From: Gracilariopsis chorda
Taxonomy: Eukaryota > Rhodophyta > Florideophyceae > Gracilariales > Gracilariaceae
NCBI GenBank assembly: GCA_003194525.1
Contig: NBIV01000627.1
Coordinates: 1-25,730 of the forward strand
DNA: 25,730 nt
Direction: 5' to 3'
Shown: positions 11,126-20,942 of the stretch, one piece after another
Position numbering within the stretch: position 1 is the first letter of the stretch
Layout: each line of letters begins with the position of its first letter
Translations under genes and position numbers: made by a program
Notes under the pieces: generated by a model
Databases searched by the model: none
Seen by the model: the letters and a program-made list of their open reading frames with translations, nothing else
Told to the model about the DNA's origin: nothing

Positions 11126-13300
11126 ATGTCGAGAAATCCCTCCGACGCGGAGCCAGTGGTTACGCGTAGTCGCTCCCGCGACAACGCGGACACTTCCGAA
11201 GTTCGGTTCGTACCCCGTATCCCTATACGGACAAGTTCCAGCCGTGCTGGCGCCGCTTCATCGCGGAATGATACCCCCGACCGGGAACCCCGGAACCTCC
11301 TTTTGCCCTCGTTATCACCCCCGCAGGGGAATGCAGCATCGACTCCGGCTGTTGCCGCAGTGCCCCAGGCACCCCGGCCTGCTCCCGCTGTCGCGGCTTC
11401 AAGCCCCCGTGGAACGGGTGATAACACCCCCCAGGGAACTTCCCTGGAATCCCAGGTCCGCGCTCTGTGGACCGCCCATGACACCCTTGTAGGGGAACTA
11501 AAATCCCTCCAAGAGGTGGTCTCGGCAACCCCCGTAGAGGAGGTCGCCGAGGAACTCCGTATTTTACGGTCTGACGTCAACTCCGTGTTGGAGAGTTTGG
11601 GACAACCCGCCGCCTTCATCGAAGGAGTTGAAGCCCGATTTGATCGGATTGGTGCCCGCCTGGAGACGCTGGAGCAGTTCGTCCTCATGGACAAACCATC
11701 CCCGGGTGATCCGGTAAACGAGGCATCGCACAACGACCAGCTTGCTGGGAAGAAGAAACGCCGTCACCGACGGAAACATCACCGAAAACTATTCGGACTC
11801 CGATTCTTCGACATCGTCGCACTCACCCCGAAACCATTCGGTTAGCTCGAGCTCCTCGGACTCCGACTCGGAGGACGAGAAGCGAGGCTACTCCTCCCGC
11901 TCGAAGCGGTCATCGGCCACTGAAGCTGTGGTCCGAACCCGCCAGAAGGGGAGAAGACACCCCGGTCTCCGGGAATTGAAACCGACAAACCCGGATTATC
12001 GGAAGCTTTTATCATACCGGTACTACCGGCTTGAAGATTCGTCACTTGGACGTACGCCCCGTGGTACGGGAAAGGTGCGAGAATGCATTAAGCGAATGCA
12101 GCTCTCGCTCCGCAACCAGTATTTTACTGGAGAGGACCCAGTCCTAGTACTGGATTTCCTATCCCGCTTTGTAGCGGAGGCCGATATCCTCGGTATGAAT
12201 GAGGGACAAGCCTATTTGGCTTTACCGTATTTCTTACGGGGAGTGGCCGAGGACCAATACACCTCTGTCCGAGGATCTTCTCGCGCCTCCGAGGGAGGAG
12301 TTACTTGCTGGCCGGAGGCTGTGCAGTATCTTCTGCGCTCCTACGCCACCAACACCGCTATTCAGCAGGCTATCCTCGCTTTGCGAGATACACGCCAGCG
12401 TGCTGGAGAGACCGAGACCGATTACTCGGTGCGCCTTAACAAGGCTTTCCACAGATGTGGTAACGTATACCCCGCTGGGGAGCGCAGTACCATGTTCATT
12501 GATGGTCTTGACCCGGCAATCCGGAGTTTAGTTACCCGTTATCGGGAGGACAAGCGAAGGATCACCTACCTCGAGCTGGTCCAACACGCTCGAGCGGAAG
12601 GGGATGCACTTCGTGCAAGAACTCCGAACAATCGGTCTAAATCCGCCAAGGCGTTGTTGCTGGAAAGCGAAGCTTCCTCTCTCCCGCTCACCGCGGATGG
12701 GAACCCTGGACAGGGATTTGATACCGTGCATTTAGCGCAGGGGGATGGTGTGTCGATACCCACCAGTGAGTTACCGTCAACGACGGAGATGACCCATGAT
12801 ACGGGAACAGAAGATCCCGTTCTATACGGTGGTAACAGTCGGGTTCAACCCCAACGACTCCCGTTTTCAAACGGTCAATCCCGTTATCAACGGCCTGGAT
12901 GGACTGACACCCGCCCTGCGGTTCGCTTCTCCGATACTCGGAATATAATCCGCGTGTCGCGGTGCTGGCTCTCATTTGCCACCTGTGCTATGCCCATGGC
13001 CATACCTCTCCTCAGTGTATTTGTTCACTGAAGGATATGGCCAAGGTGGTGGCAAATTATGAGGCCCTCACTCCAGAGGAGAAACGTTCCGTCCCGACGG
13101 CTTCCTACCTCCGTGCTAAAACGGACTTTTCTCACGCCCTACCACAGACCCCGCGTGCGCGGCAAGCTTCATACACCCCGATTCGGGAGATCACGCAACC
13201 ATCCGTTGCAACCCCCGCTTATGCGGATAGAAACCCCCGTCAACGGGATGAAGCACTCGTTGTCGAGGAAACCAACCCACCGCCGAAGGCGGAAAACTAA
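11126..13300 (+). pseudogene. gag: Gag of copy B, two apparent frameshifts
   Basis: This is the same protein as the gag of copy A, about 725 codons if read through. The ATG at 11126 follows a 105-bp leader after the LTR and lies in the loop of the hairpin 11120-11136. The N-terminal part is open here (239 codons) where copy A is broken. An extra A near 11786 (CGAAAAC versus CGAAAC in A) shifts the frame just after the basic KKKRRHRRKHHRK patch. The capsid-like region continues open to 13031. A missing base near 12945 moves the zinc knuckle CHLCYAHGHTSPQC (12977-13018) to the next frame, which ends with TAA at 13298-13300. The breaks differ from those of copy A, so each copy supplies an open version of the other's break. 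Confidence 0.85.
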
Positions 13301-16300
13301 CTGAGGGAGTCTCCCCTTTGGGAGAGGCGTCCTCAAAACGAGGCTGTTGGCGCCCGAGGCGTCCTCGCCTCGCTCCCCGGTGAAAGTCCTCTCGAGGAAA
13401 GACACCGCTGACGCGGACTCTGCGCACCTCGGTGTGTTGCGTCGCCCGTGGATACGGAGTAAAAATCCCCGGATTCCCGGTAGAGTCTTGGTCTTGGCCA
13501 AGCGCAATTATAAGGTCTATGCCGACCTTGGCCTTGACCCCAGTTTATGGTGAGGTTTCTCACCGTCCTGGATACAGGTGCAGGCCCCAACTTCGTTGTG
13601 GAATCATTGTTACCCCCGCTTGTGCGGTCTCGTATCCGCTCTGACGCGGTCCCCGACATTTCGGATGCGAACAACAATCCGTTACAAACGGTGGGCACAG
13701 TGGACCTCGTCGTGAGACTTGGTACATCTGTGGTGAAGTTGGACTTCATCGTTTGCCGTTCACTGGCAGCACCAGTCATACTGGGATGTGATTACTGCGA
13801 CAGATTTGTCGACGCAATCAGGCCCCGCCTCAGGCGTGTAGAACTTGACGACGGATCGTCGGTTCCGATTGTTCGCCGCCCGCTAAAGCGGTCCTCTCGG
13901 AAACAAGTTCCGCTCCCTGCTGCGCAGGAACCACCGCCCGCGTCCCGCGAGTCCACCAAGCTCCGCGTCGCTGCCTCGGTTTCTATACCGGCTGAGTCCC
14001 AAGTCTGGGTACAGGTAAATTCCCGTCAACACGGTCTTCGGGTTATACAACCCCTCGCCTCGTTGTACGAGAAATCCCAGCTGGCGCTGGCTAATGGAAT
14101 TGTCTCCATTTCCCCGGATGTTCCTTTCCGGATATTGGTTGCCAATCTTGGCAAACACCCCCAGTATCTGGTCAAACACCAAGTAATTGGGAGTGTAACC
14201 CCCCATCCTATGGGAATGCTGCCAACGAAGATGACAGCCGCCGATGTACTCGGAGTTACCACCTCTTCTGAGGAGTTCACCCCGCCGTCCGAAGACGTCA
14301 AGTCTAAGGAGGGGAGGAAACCGCTACTTCAGCGTCGAACATACCGAGTAACTCGGAATTGCGAACCACACCTGTTCCACAGGACAATGCTCCATCGAGC
14401 AATGACCGGATTGATCCGGAAAAAAGCACTTGAAGCGCTGGACTTCAGCCACGTGCCAGAGTCGCACCGCGACAAACTCCGTACTATGTTACGGGAATTC
14501 ACCACAATGTGGGATGGCTCGCTTGGCGAGATTGATGCAACGGAACACCGGATCGATTTAATCCCCGGTGCGCGACCGGTTGCACAACCCCCTTACAGGG
14601 CAGGTCCGAAAGCTCGGGAAGAGGAGCAGTCCCAGGTGGACAAGATGCTCCGCGCAGGTGTGATTGAGCCCGCTCAATCGCCCTGGGCATCCCCAGTTGT
14701 ACTGGCTTTAAAGGCTGACGGAACCTGGAGGTTCTGTGTCGACTACCGCCGGCTCAATGCCGTGACTGTTAGGGACACGTACCCCATCCCTCGTATGGAC
14801 GAGTGCATTGACTCCCTTGGAGACGCCACCGTGTTCACGGCCCTTGATGCCAATTGGGGATATTGGCAAGTACCTGTCAGACAGGAGGATCGCGACAAAA
14901 CCGCATTCACCTGCCATGCAGGAACGTACCGCTTCAAGCGGATGCCATTTGGGTTAACCAACGCCCCCGCCACCTTTCAGCGTGCAGTAGATATTCTACT
15001 CAACCGCTTTAAGTGGCGGAGTTGTCTGGTCTACCTTGATGATATTATCATCTTCTCCAACTCGTTGGACGACCATCTCACTCACGTCCGAGACGTGCTG
15101 ACCGTACTCCGCGATGCGGGAATTACCCTCAAGTTGAGGAAATGCGAGTTTTTCACAGATACTGTGAAGTATCTGGGTCACATTATCCGTCCTGGACGGT
15201 TAGCGATCGAGAAAGCTCGAGTCAAATCCCTCGTTGAGGCGAAAGAACCCCGTACTCAAACGGAACTGCGCTCCTTTCTGGGGCTGGTCAACGTCTATCG
15301 ACGGTTTATCCCGAACTTTTCGGATACTGCAGCGCCCCTGAACGCGTTGTTGCGAAAGGGGAACCCCCCAAAACTGGGAACATTTACGCCCGAGCAATCG
15401 GAAGCCTTTAACTCCTTGAAGGAGGCTGTCACATCAGCACCAATCCTACATCTCCCAAAACTTGGGTTGCCATACTCCGTAGATACGGACTCGAGCGACT
15501 ACCAAGTCGGGTGTGCTCTTTTTCAAACCACCCCCGAGGGGGAACGACACCCAATTGGTTATTGGTCGCGCTCGCTCAATGTCCATGAGCGGAACTACTC
15601 CGTATCGGAGAAAGAGTGCCTCGCCGTCGTATGGGCGATGACCACTCTGCGCCCCTACCTTATGGGAGTCCATTTCACCGTGTACACGGATCATTCCTCA
15701 CTGAGGTGGTTAATGAATATCTCCGACCCGTCGGGACGCCTCATGCGCTGGAGACTCCGCCTCGCGGAATATGACTTCCAAGTCATTTATAAAAAGGGCG
15801 CGCAGAACACCCAAGCCGACGCTCTGTCGCGTTTACCCACAAGTGGGGAGGCACTCCCAACGGAGGATGATGAAGTCCCATGTTTCATGGCAATGGACCC
15901 GGATGATCCGGAATGTGCCGTCGAGGCTGAGCCAGAAAACTGGGACGAAGATGCTGACTTCGACTACCTACTCGCATCGCGAGATGATTCTGAGAAACCC
16001 ATACCGGGAAATTATGTACCGGTTGAGACCGAGGAAATGATCCGAGAACAATTCGGGGACCCCTTCTGTACAAGGATACGTGCACGCCTCAACGGCGGAG
16101 AGAACCTCCCCTTCGGGGTGAACGACATTGGTTACCTCGTGAGGACCGTCGAGGCTACCCCACAAGTTGTGGTACCGCACACGCTACAGAAGCGGATATT
16201 GCACCTTTCGCATTACCCGAAACTCGGGGGACACTCCGGTGGGAGGAAGCTTTATCTAACCCTTCGCAGGGATTTCTACTGGCCCGCCATGGCGGTTGAT

Positions 16301-18906
16301 TGCTACGCTACGGTGCGGTTTTGCACGCAATGCGCGAAGAACCGGGTCAAACTCCGGAAGCACTCCAAACGGATGAAGCTATTCCCCGCCAGGGCGCCGC
16401 TCGAGTTTGTCGCAATTGACATTCTCGGACCATTGCTCTCTACCAGGAGAGGCAACAAGTTCCTACTCGTTATTACGGACAGGTTCTCGAAATTAGTTCG
16501 GACAGTCCCTCTAAAGAGGATTACCGCCTACACGGTCGCTCACGCCTTTGTGCGGCATTGGGTGTTTGCCTACGGACCTCCTTTGGAGCTACTTTCCGAC
16601 AACGGGAAACAGTTCGCATCGCGATTTTTCCAGGACGTCTGTCGGATACTGGACGTGAAGAATCTCTTCACGACCACGTATCATCCCCAGTCTAATGGGC
16701 AGGTCGAGCGTTTCAACCGGACAATGCTCGCAGCTCTCCGTGCTTACACGGCTGACCACCCCAAGACTTGGGATATCTACACGGATGCCGTGACCTTTGC
16801 GTACAATACGCAGGTACACCGGACTACCGGAATATCCCCTTTCGAGTTGGTCCTTTCACGGACACCCCCGCCAATGGCGTTGGAATCCCAACCTACGTTG
16901 GACGCGTTCCCTTCTGTGAAGGATTACCGCCAGAAGTGGAAAGCATGGCTGACCAAGCTGGTACCCGCAGCGCGGAAGGCGATGGACCACGCCCAAGCCG
17001 CCTACAAACGGAATTTCGATGCTCGCTTGCGAGGAGGCAAACCGGAACAGATCAACTCCGGGGACTTCGTATTCGTCCGCAAGGAGTACTACAACCCTGA
17101 AAGGGAGAAGCACCATAAGCTCTCGCCTGTGGCGGATGGTCCTTTCAAGGTTATCTCCGTCACGACGGACACAGTGGTTGTGGAAATGGGTGACGCGCAT
17201 GAGCGGTTATCTCGCGATCGCATCGTGCTAGCTCCGCCACCCTCGACTGAGGCTGCACCAGCTACGCTGGACCCTACGCTGGAATATGGCTCTGCATCCG
17301 ATACATCGGTGGTGAGACGGCCTACCGTGCTACCACACCCCTCCCGGGGACTCTCAGACCTACCGACCCTGTCGGACTCACCGGCTCAGCCGGGTAATTC
17401 GGGCCTCTCTGTGCCCGCCCCTATGGCGCGAATCTACACCCGCCAGGCGGGGCATGTTATCCCTTATCCCGCCGCTCCGTCTCAGGAGGGGGAGGAGAAC
17501 ACTCGTTTTCGAGGAATGAGATCGCCGTCGCAACGGGAAACACGCCGTACCATACGGACAACTGACCGTGGAGCACGGAGTATCTCACGCGACACTAATC
17601 CCCCGTCCTCGGGCAGCGCTGTGCAACAGGAACCAGACGCGCAGGTCCCGCAAAGGCGGCAAATACACCGTGTTACACGGGAAGCTGAAACGCAGCTACC
17701 GCACACCCCTGTCAGGGAAGGATCCCCGATACGGGAGTACGGCGACAATCGCCCTCAATCCCCTGAGCAGGGAGATGCCTCAAAGCCGCCATTGGCGGAA
17801 GTCCCCGCGGAAGCGGTTCAATCAGGTCGCTCAGACCCGCGCCCCGCGGAGAAGAGGCGCCCAGATACACCAGCGCCGCTGGGAAATACCCACACCCCTA
17901 TCGGGGAAAAGGGTAGCCAAGCCGCATCCGAAGCTTCAGGCCCTGGCGCGCAGCGCTCGGAAACGCTCCCCGTCGCAGACGGAATCGAAGCCCCCGTTCC
18001 GGGGAATAATTTGCGCCAACTACCGCAACGCTGCGGCGAAGAACCGAGGAACTCGGGAAAAACGCGCGCCATCGCACGCTCGAAACCGGTCGTACCGGAC
18101 GCTGCTCCTCCTCATGGAGACGGTGCACCGCACTTAGCGGCCAGGCCCCTGAAAAGGGTGTCATCGGCACCTGCCCGGCACCCCCCAAAGGGGAATTTTG
18201 ACCAAAATACCGGTGTACCGGAGTTAGCCTTAGGCAACCCCCCAGTAGCCGGGGACACCACGGCGCCGCCGGAACGTACGGTGCAGAGCGCTCGTGCGCC
18301 TGGCAGGGAGGCGGTTTGCCATCCAACCACCGTGCCGCACGGGACCCCCCAGGGGATCGTGGAAACGCCGATTCCGCAGGAGCGGTCATCTTCCCGCAAA
18401 CTCGCGGTTCGTGAGTTCAACCGCGAATGCGGAGTTCAAGTCCCCCGCCGGTTGGCGTTCGCCTGGCCTACCGTGAAGACGGGAACAACGACACCCCAAT
18501 GGGGAATGACTTGCCGGGGAAAACCGTGACACCACATACCCTCTTGAGGGATATTTTCCCGCATGAGCAGCGGCCACTAGGACAGCGCACGGCAACGTCG
18601 GAGTTATCGCCGAACACCCTGCTAAGGGACATTATACCGCACCGCGGACAACCCTCGCAAGGGAGTACAACCACCACCCGGCACGGCCGGCAGGTCTACG
18701 AACGAGAGTTCGTAGTAGACCGACTTGTCGGACACACCTGGGACCAGGATGGTATTCTACAATACCGCGTCCGCTGGTACGGGTACGACCCCAGTGGGGA
18801 TACGTGGGAGCCAATTGAACACCTCCCACGGTCGCAGATCGTGCGATACCACCGTCAAACGGGAACTGCAGCCCCAGCCACGCTGGTTAATGCCCAAGTT
18901 GGGTAA
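13301..18906 (+). CDS. pol: Pol polyprotein of copy B: PR-RT-RNase H-INT-chromodomain
   Basis: The main segment (13547-18529, 1660 codons) begins with protease DTGAG (Asp at 13571), then RT with YLDD at residues 496-499, RNase H (VDTDSSDYQVG near residue 646), an integrase H2C2 zinc finger, and a DDE core with Asp at 16418, Asp at 16598 and Glu at 16706 (35 residues between the last two). The GPF motif (DGPFKVISV) follows near 17145. A Pro/Arg/Ser-rich linker of almost 500 residues then leads to a chromodomain at about 18694-18840 (VYEREFVVDRLV, YRVRWYGY, DTWEPIEHL) with the aromatic cage residues expected of a methyl-lysine reader. A missing G near 18455 puts the chromodomain in the next frame (18427-18906); copy A is open there. 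Two compensating indels (near 14311 and 14425) garble about 37 residues before RT. The frame opens upstream of 13547 without an ATG, in the -1 frame relative to gag. Confidence 0.9.
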
Positions 18907-19099
18907 CGTTGCCGCGCGAGCGGAGGGCAATGAGAAAGGATAGCAAGGGAAAGTCCGTCTAAGACGGGGAATGCTAATTGGAAATCACCGTTCTAAACGG
19001 GAAAGTTTATTCAGGGGAGCAGCTAGCTCCTCACGATACTACACTACACTAACTGGCATAGCCAGGGAAAGAATACCAGGAAAACTGGACAAAAGGAGC
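18907..19099. other. Spacer between convergent pol and antisense ORF, copy B
   Basis: The stop of pol (18904-18906) and the stop of the antisense ORF (19100) face each other across about 190 bp. No ORF is visible. Short inverted repeats such as GTCTAAGAC continue through it. Convergent transcription across this point would give overlapping transcripts. Confidence 0.6.
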
Positions 19100-20887
19100 T
19101 CACTCTTCGCCGTTGCCCGGGGCGTAACCCCCAGCAAGGCGGTAGGCCAACGCGTCCGCCATGGTGGTGACATCCCCCGATACCTCGGCAGCGCTAAGAC
19201 CGGCACCCCGGAGAAAACGCGCGATGATCTCGTTTTCATTCGCCGTTACCCCGCTGGGGATAGAAGGTCCGGCACTCGCCGCCGAAGGGTCAGCAGCCGG
19301 CTCGGCCGGAGGTACCCCCTCTGGGGAAGCTTCCGCGCTAGCGCCGGTGTCCTCTACGTCCATCTCCCCGGGCTCTTCCGGATCGTTATCGACCATTGGG
19401 TCATCCCCGCCGTATGCGCGGTAGTAATCGTCAGAATCGACGTACCCCACCGGGTGGTCTTCCGGCACATGCCGGGGCGCATCGCGAAGTTCGCGCGCCT
19501 CCTCGGAGGAAATTTCCCGGAACTCCCAGGGGTCGAAGTAGATAAAATCACCCGCAAGGGCGGTGTTTCTACCCAGTCCCGGGCCACCGGTGTTACCGCT
19601 GCCGCCATCCAGACGACCGCTTTGCTCCAGCGGGACCTCACTCCAGCTAACGCTGTCGATGTACCCAAGTAATTGGAGGACCTCTTCATTGTTGGCCTGG
19701 CCCCCAAGGGGGATGCGAAGATCCAGGTTTCGGATCGCTGCCCGCACGCGCGGTTGAAGGAACCAGAGACGATACTGGTCGTACGCCTCGTTGAGGATAT
19801 AAGCCGCATTGCGGGCCGCCCACTCCGTAACCACTACGGACCACAACCCCGACCGGGGATCCTGCATGAGCAGCGAACCGAGGTACGTAAGTACCGGCGG
19901 AAGTTCTACGTAGCACCCCCGGCAGGCTTCATGGAAGCGCCACCACTCGGGGAGTGCTACATACCGACCTAGTCGGTGAGGCGGCGCAATCCGCTCTATC
20001 TCCACGTTCTGATACGGGATAAAGTACCCGAATCGGGATCGCCAACGCCGCTCGTAGCGGATGAAGTTTTGGAGAAAGTTGGACCGGTATTGCCGGGGAA
20101 GGTACCTGAACTCCGCCCGAATAATCGGTCGCTCCCAGCAAAGGGCCTCTTGCCGCGCTGCGGGGAAATTCCTCCAAGCGAGGGTCTCGAGGCGGAACAG
20201 GTTCTCGCCGTACCCAATCTCCCCGCGAGTGCGGAAGTAGCTAATGTCGAAGCCAAACTCCGGTGGGACCGGTACATCGAACGGAGCCCGGCTCTGCCGT
20301 TGGTACGCCATGCGCGTCAGCGCGGTCTGCGCCGCAGCGACGGTCTCGCCCGAGTTTCTTCGGAGGTGGTGACGCGGAATCGCAATCCGGTGACGCCAAT
20401 CCCACGATGTGGTGACTGCTCTGGGCAGATCCCCCGGAAGGGTGTCTGAACCATCCGCATAAGCGGTGACCAACCCCTCATTGAGGACAGCGACCGGGTG
20501 AAACCACGGGGCAAGGCGCAGGCGCGACGCGTGATTCCGATTCATCGGGTTGAGCCCCACCAGGGTGTTGTAAGTTGGCCAGTTGGACACCGGAGTGGTT
20601 CCGGAGGACACCACCGAAGGTGGTAGTGCGAAGGGATGGTCGGCTTCAGCAGCCGTATTTCCCGGTTGTACCGGATTTCGATCGCCCTGAGGCAGGGGAA
20701 CTGACCGGAAACCGGTGGTGTATCGCCCGAGAAGTCTCGGAGGTTGGCTGTGGTTGTTGATGTTGTTGTCGTCGTTCATTCTCCCTTGTCGAGGGTGGCT
20801 GTTGTTTGTCGTTTGTGCACTTGAGGACTCTGGTGCAGAGGAATTTACCGGAGAACCGGAGACAAAGCACTTGCTTTTATCACCCAT
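19100..20887 (-). CDS. Intact antisense ORF, unknown protein, between pol and 3' LTR
   Basis: An uninterrupted 595-codon ORF runs opposite to gag and pol. Its ATG at 20887 lies 55 bp from the 3' LTR edge, so an antisense promoter in the LTR could drive it. The N-terminal about 80 residues are Ser/Asn/Gln-rich and probably disordered. Residues about 190-400 are rich in Trp, Tyr, Phe and Arg (YLPRQYRSNFLQNFIRYERR, ALPEWWRFHEACRGCYVELP) and look like a folded domain. The C-terminal about 170 residues are acidic and Pro/Ala/Gly-rich (DNDPEEPGEMDVEDTGASA). I see no signal peptide or membrane segment, so an envelope protein is unlikely. I do not recognise the family. Antisense ORFs in this position occur in some plant gypsy elements, but I see no sequence relation. 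The broken counterpart in copy A is at 1-1667. Confidence 0.82.
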   Translation of the reverse strand: MGDKSKCFVSGSPVNSSAPESSSAQTTNNSHPRQGRMNDDNNINNHSQPPRLLGRYTTGFRSVPLPQGDRNPVQPGNTAAEADHPFALPPSVVSSGTTPVSNWPTYNTLVGLNPMNRNHASRLRLAPWFHPVAVLNEGLVTAYADGSDTLPGDLPRAVTTSWDWRHRIAIPRHHLRRNSGETVAAAQTALTRMAYQRQSRAPFDVPVPPEFGFDISYFRTRGEIGYGENLFRLETLAWRNFPAARQEALCWERPIIRAEFRYLPRQYRSNFLQNFIRYERRWRSRFGYFIPYQNVEIERIAPPHRLGRYVALPEWWRFHEACRGCYVELPPVLTYLGSLLMQDPRSGLWSVVVTEWAARNAAYILNEAYDQYRLWFLQPRVRAAIRNLDLRIPLGGQANNEEVLQLLGYIDSVSWSEVPLEQSGRLDGGSGNTGGPGLGRNTALAGDFIYFDPWEFREISSEEARELRDAPRHVPEDHPVGYVDSDDYYRAYGGDDPMVDNDPEEPGEMDVEDTGASAEASPEGVPPAEPAADPSAASAGPSIPSGVTANENEIIARFLRGAGLSAAEVSGDVTTMADALAYRLAGGYAPGNGEE

Positions 20888-20931
20888 TTTCGTCTGGGAA
20901 TCCTCCGCGTCCGCGGTCGTTTTCCCGTCTT

Positions 20932-20940
20932 AGGGGGGGA
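20932..20940 (+). other. Polypurine tract of copy B
   Basis: AGGGGGGGA lies two bases before the 3' LTR, which starts TGAAGTGC at 20943. This is the expected position of the RNase H-resistant primer for plus-strand DNA, and it fixes the orientation and outer boundary of the LTR. Confidence 0.8.
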
Positions 20941-20942
20941 TA

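Noticed and set aside
1..20776. The whole inverted repeat as a pure sequencing chimera
   Set aside because: A chimera would not give a 5-bp target duplication, a complete 3' LTR on one side only and LTR indels diagnostic of each copy. It is kept as a caveat for the centre only.
19100..20887. Antisense ORF as an envelope gene
   Set aside because: It runs opposite to gag and pol and shows no signal peptide, transmembrane segment or furin-like site.
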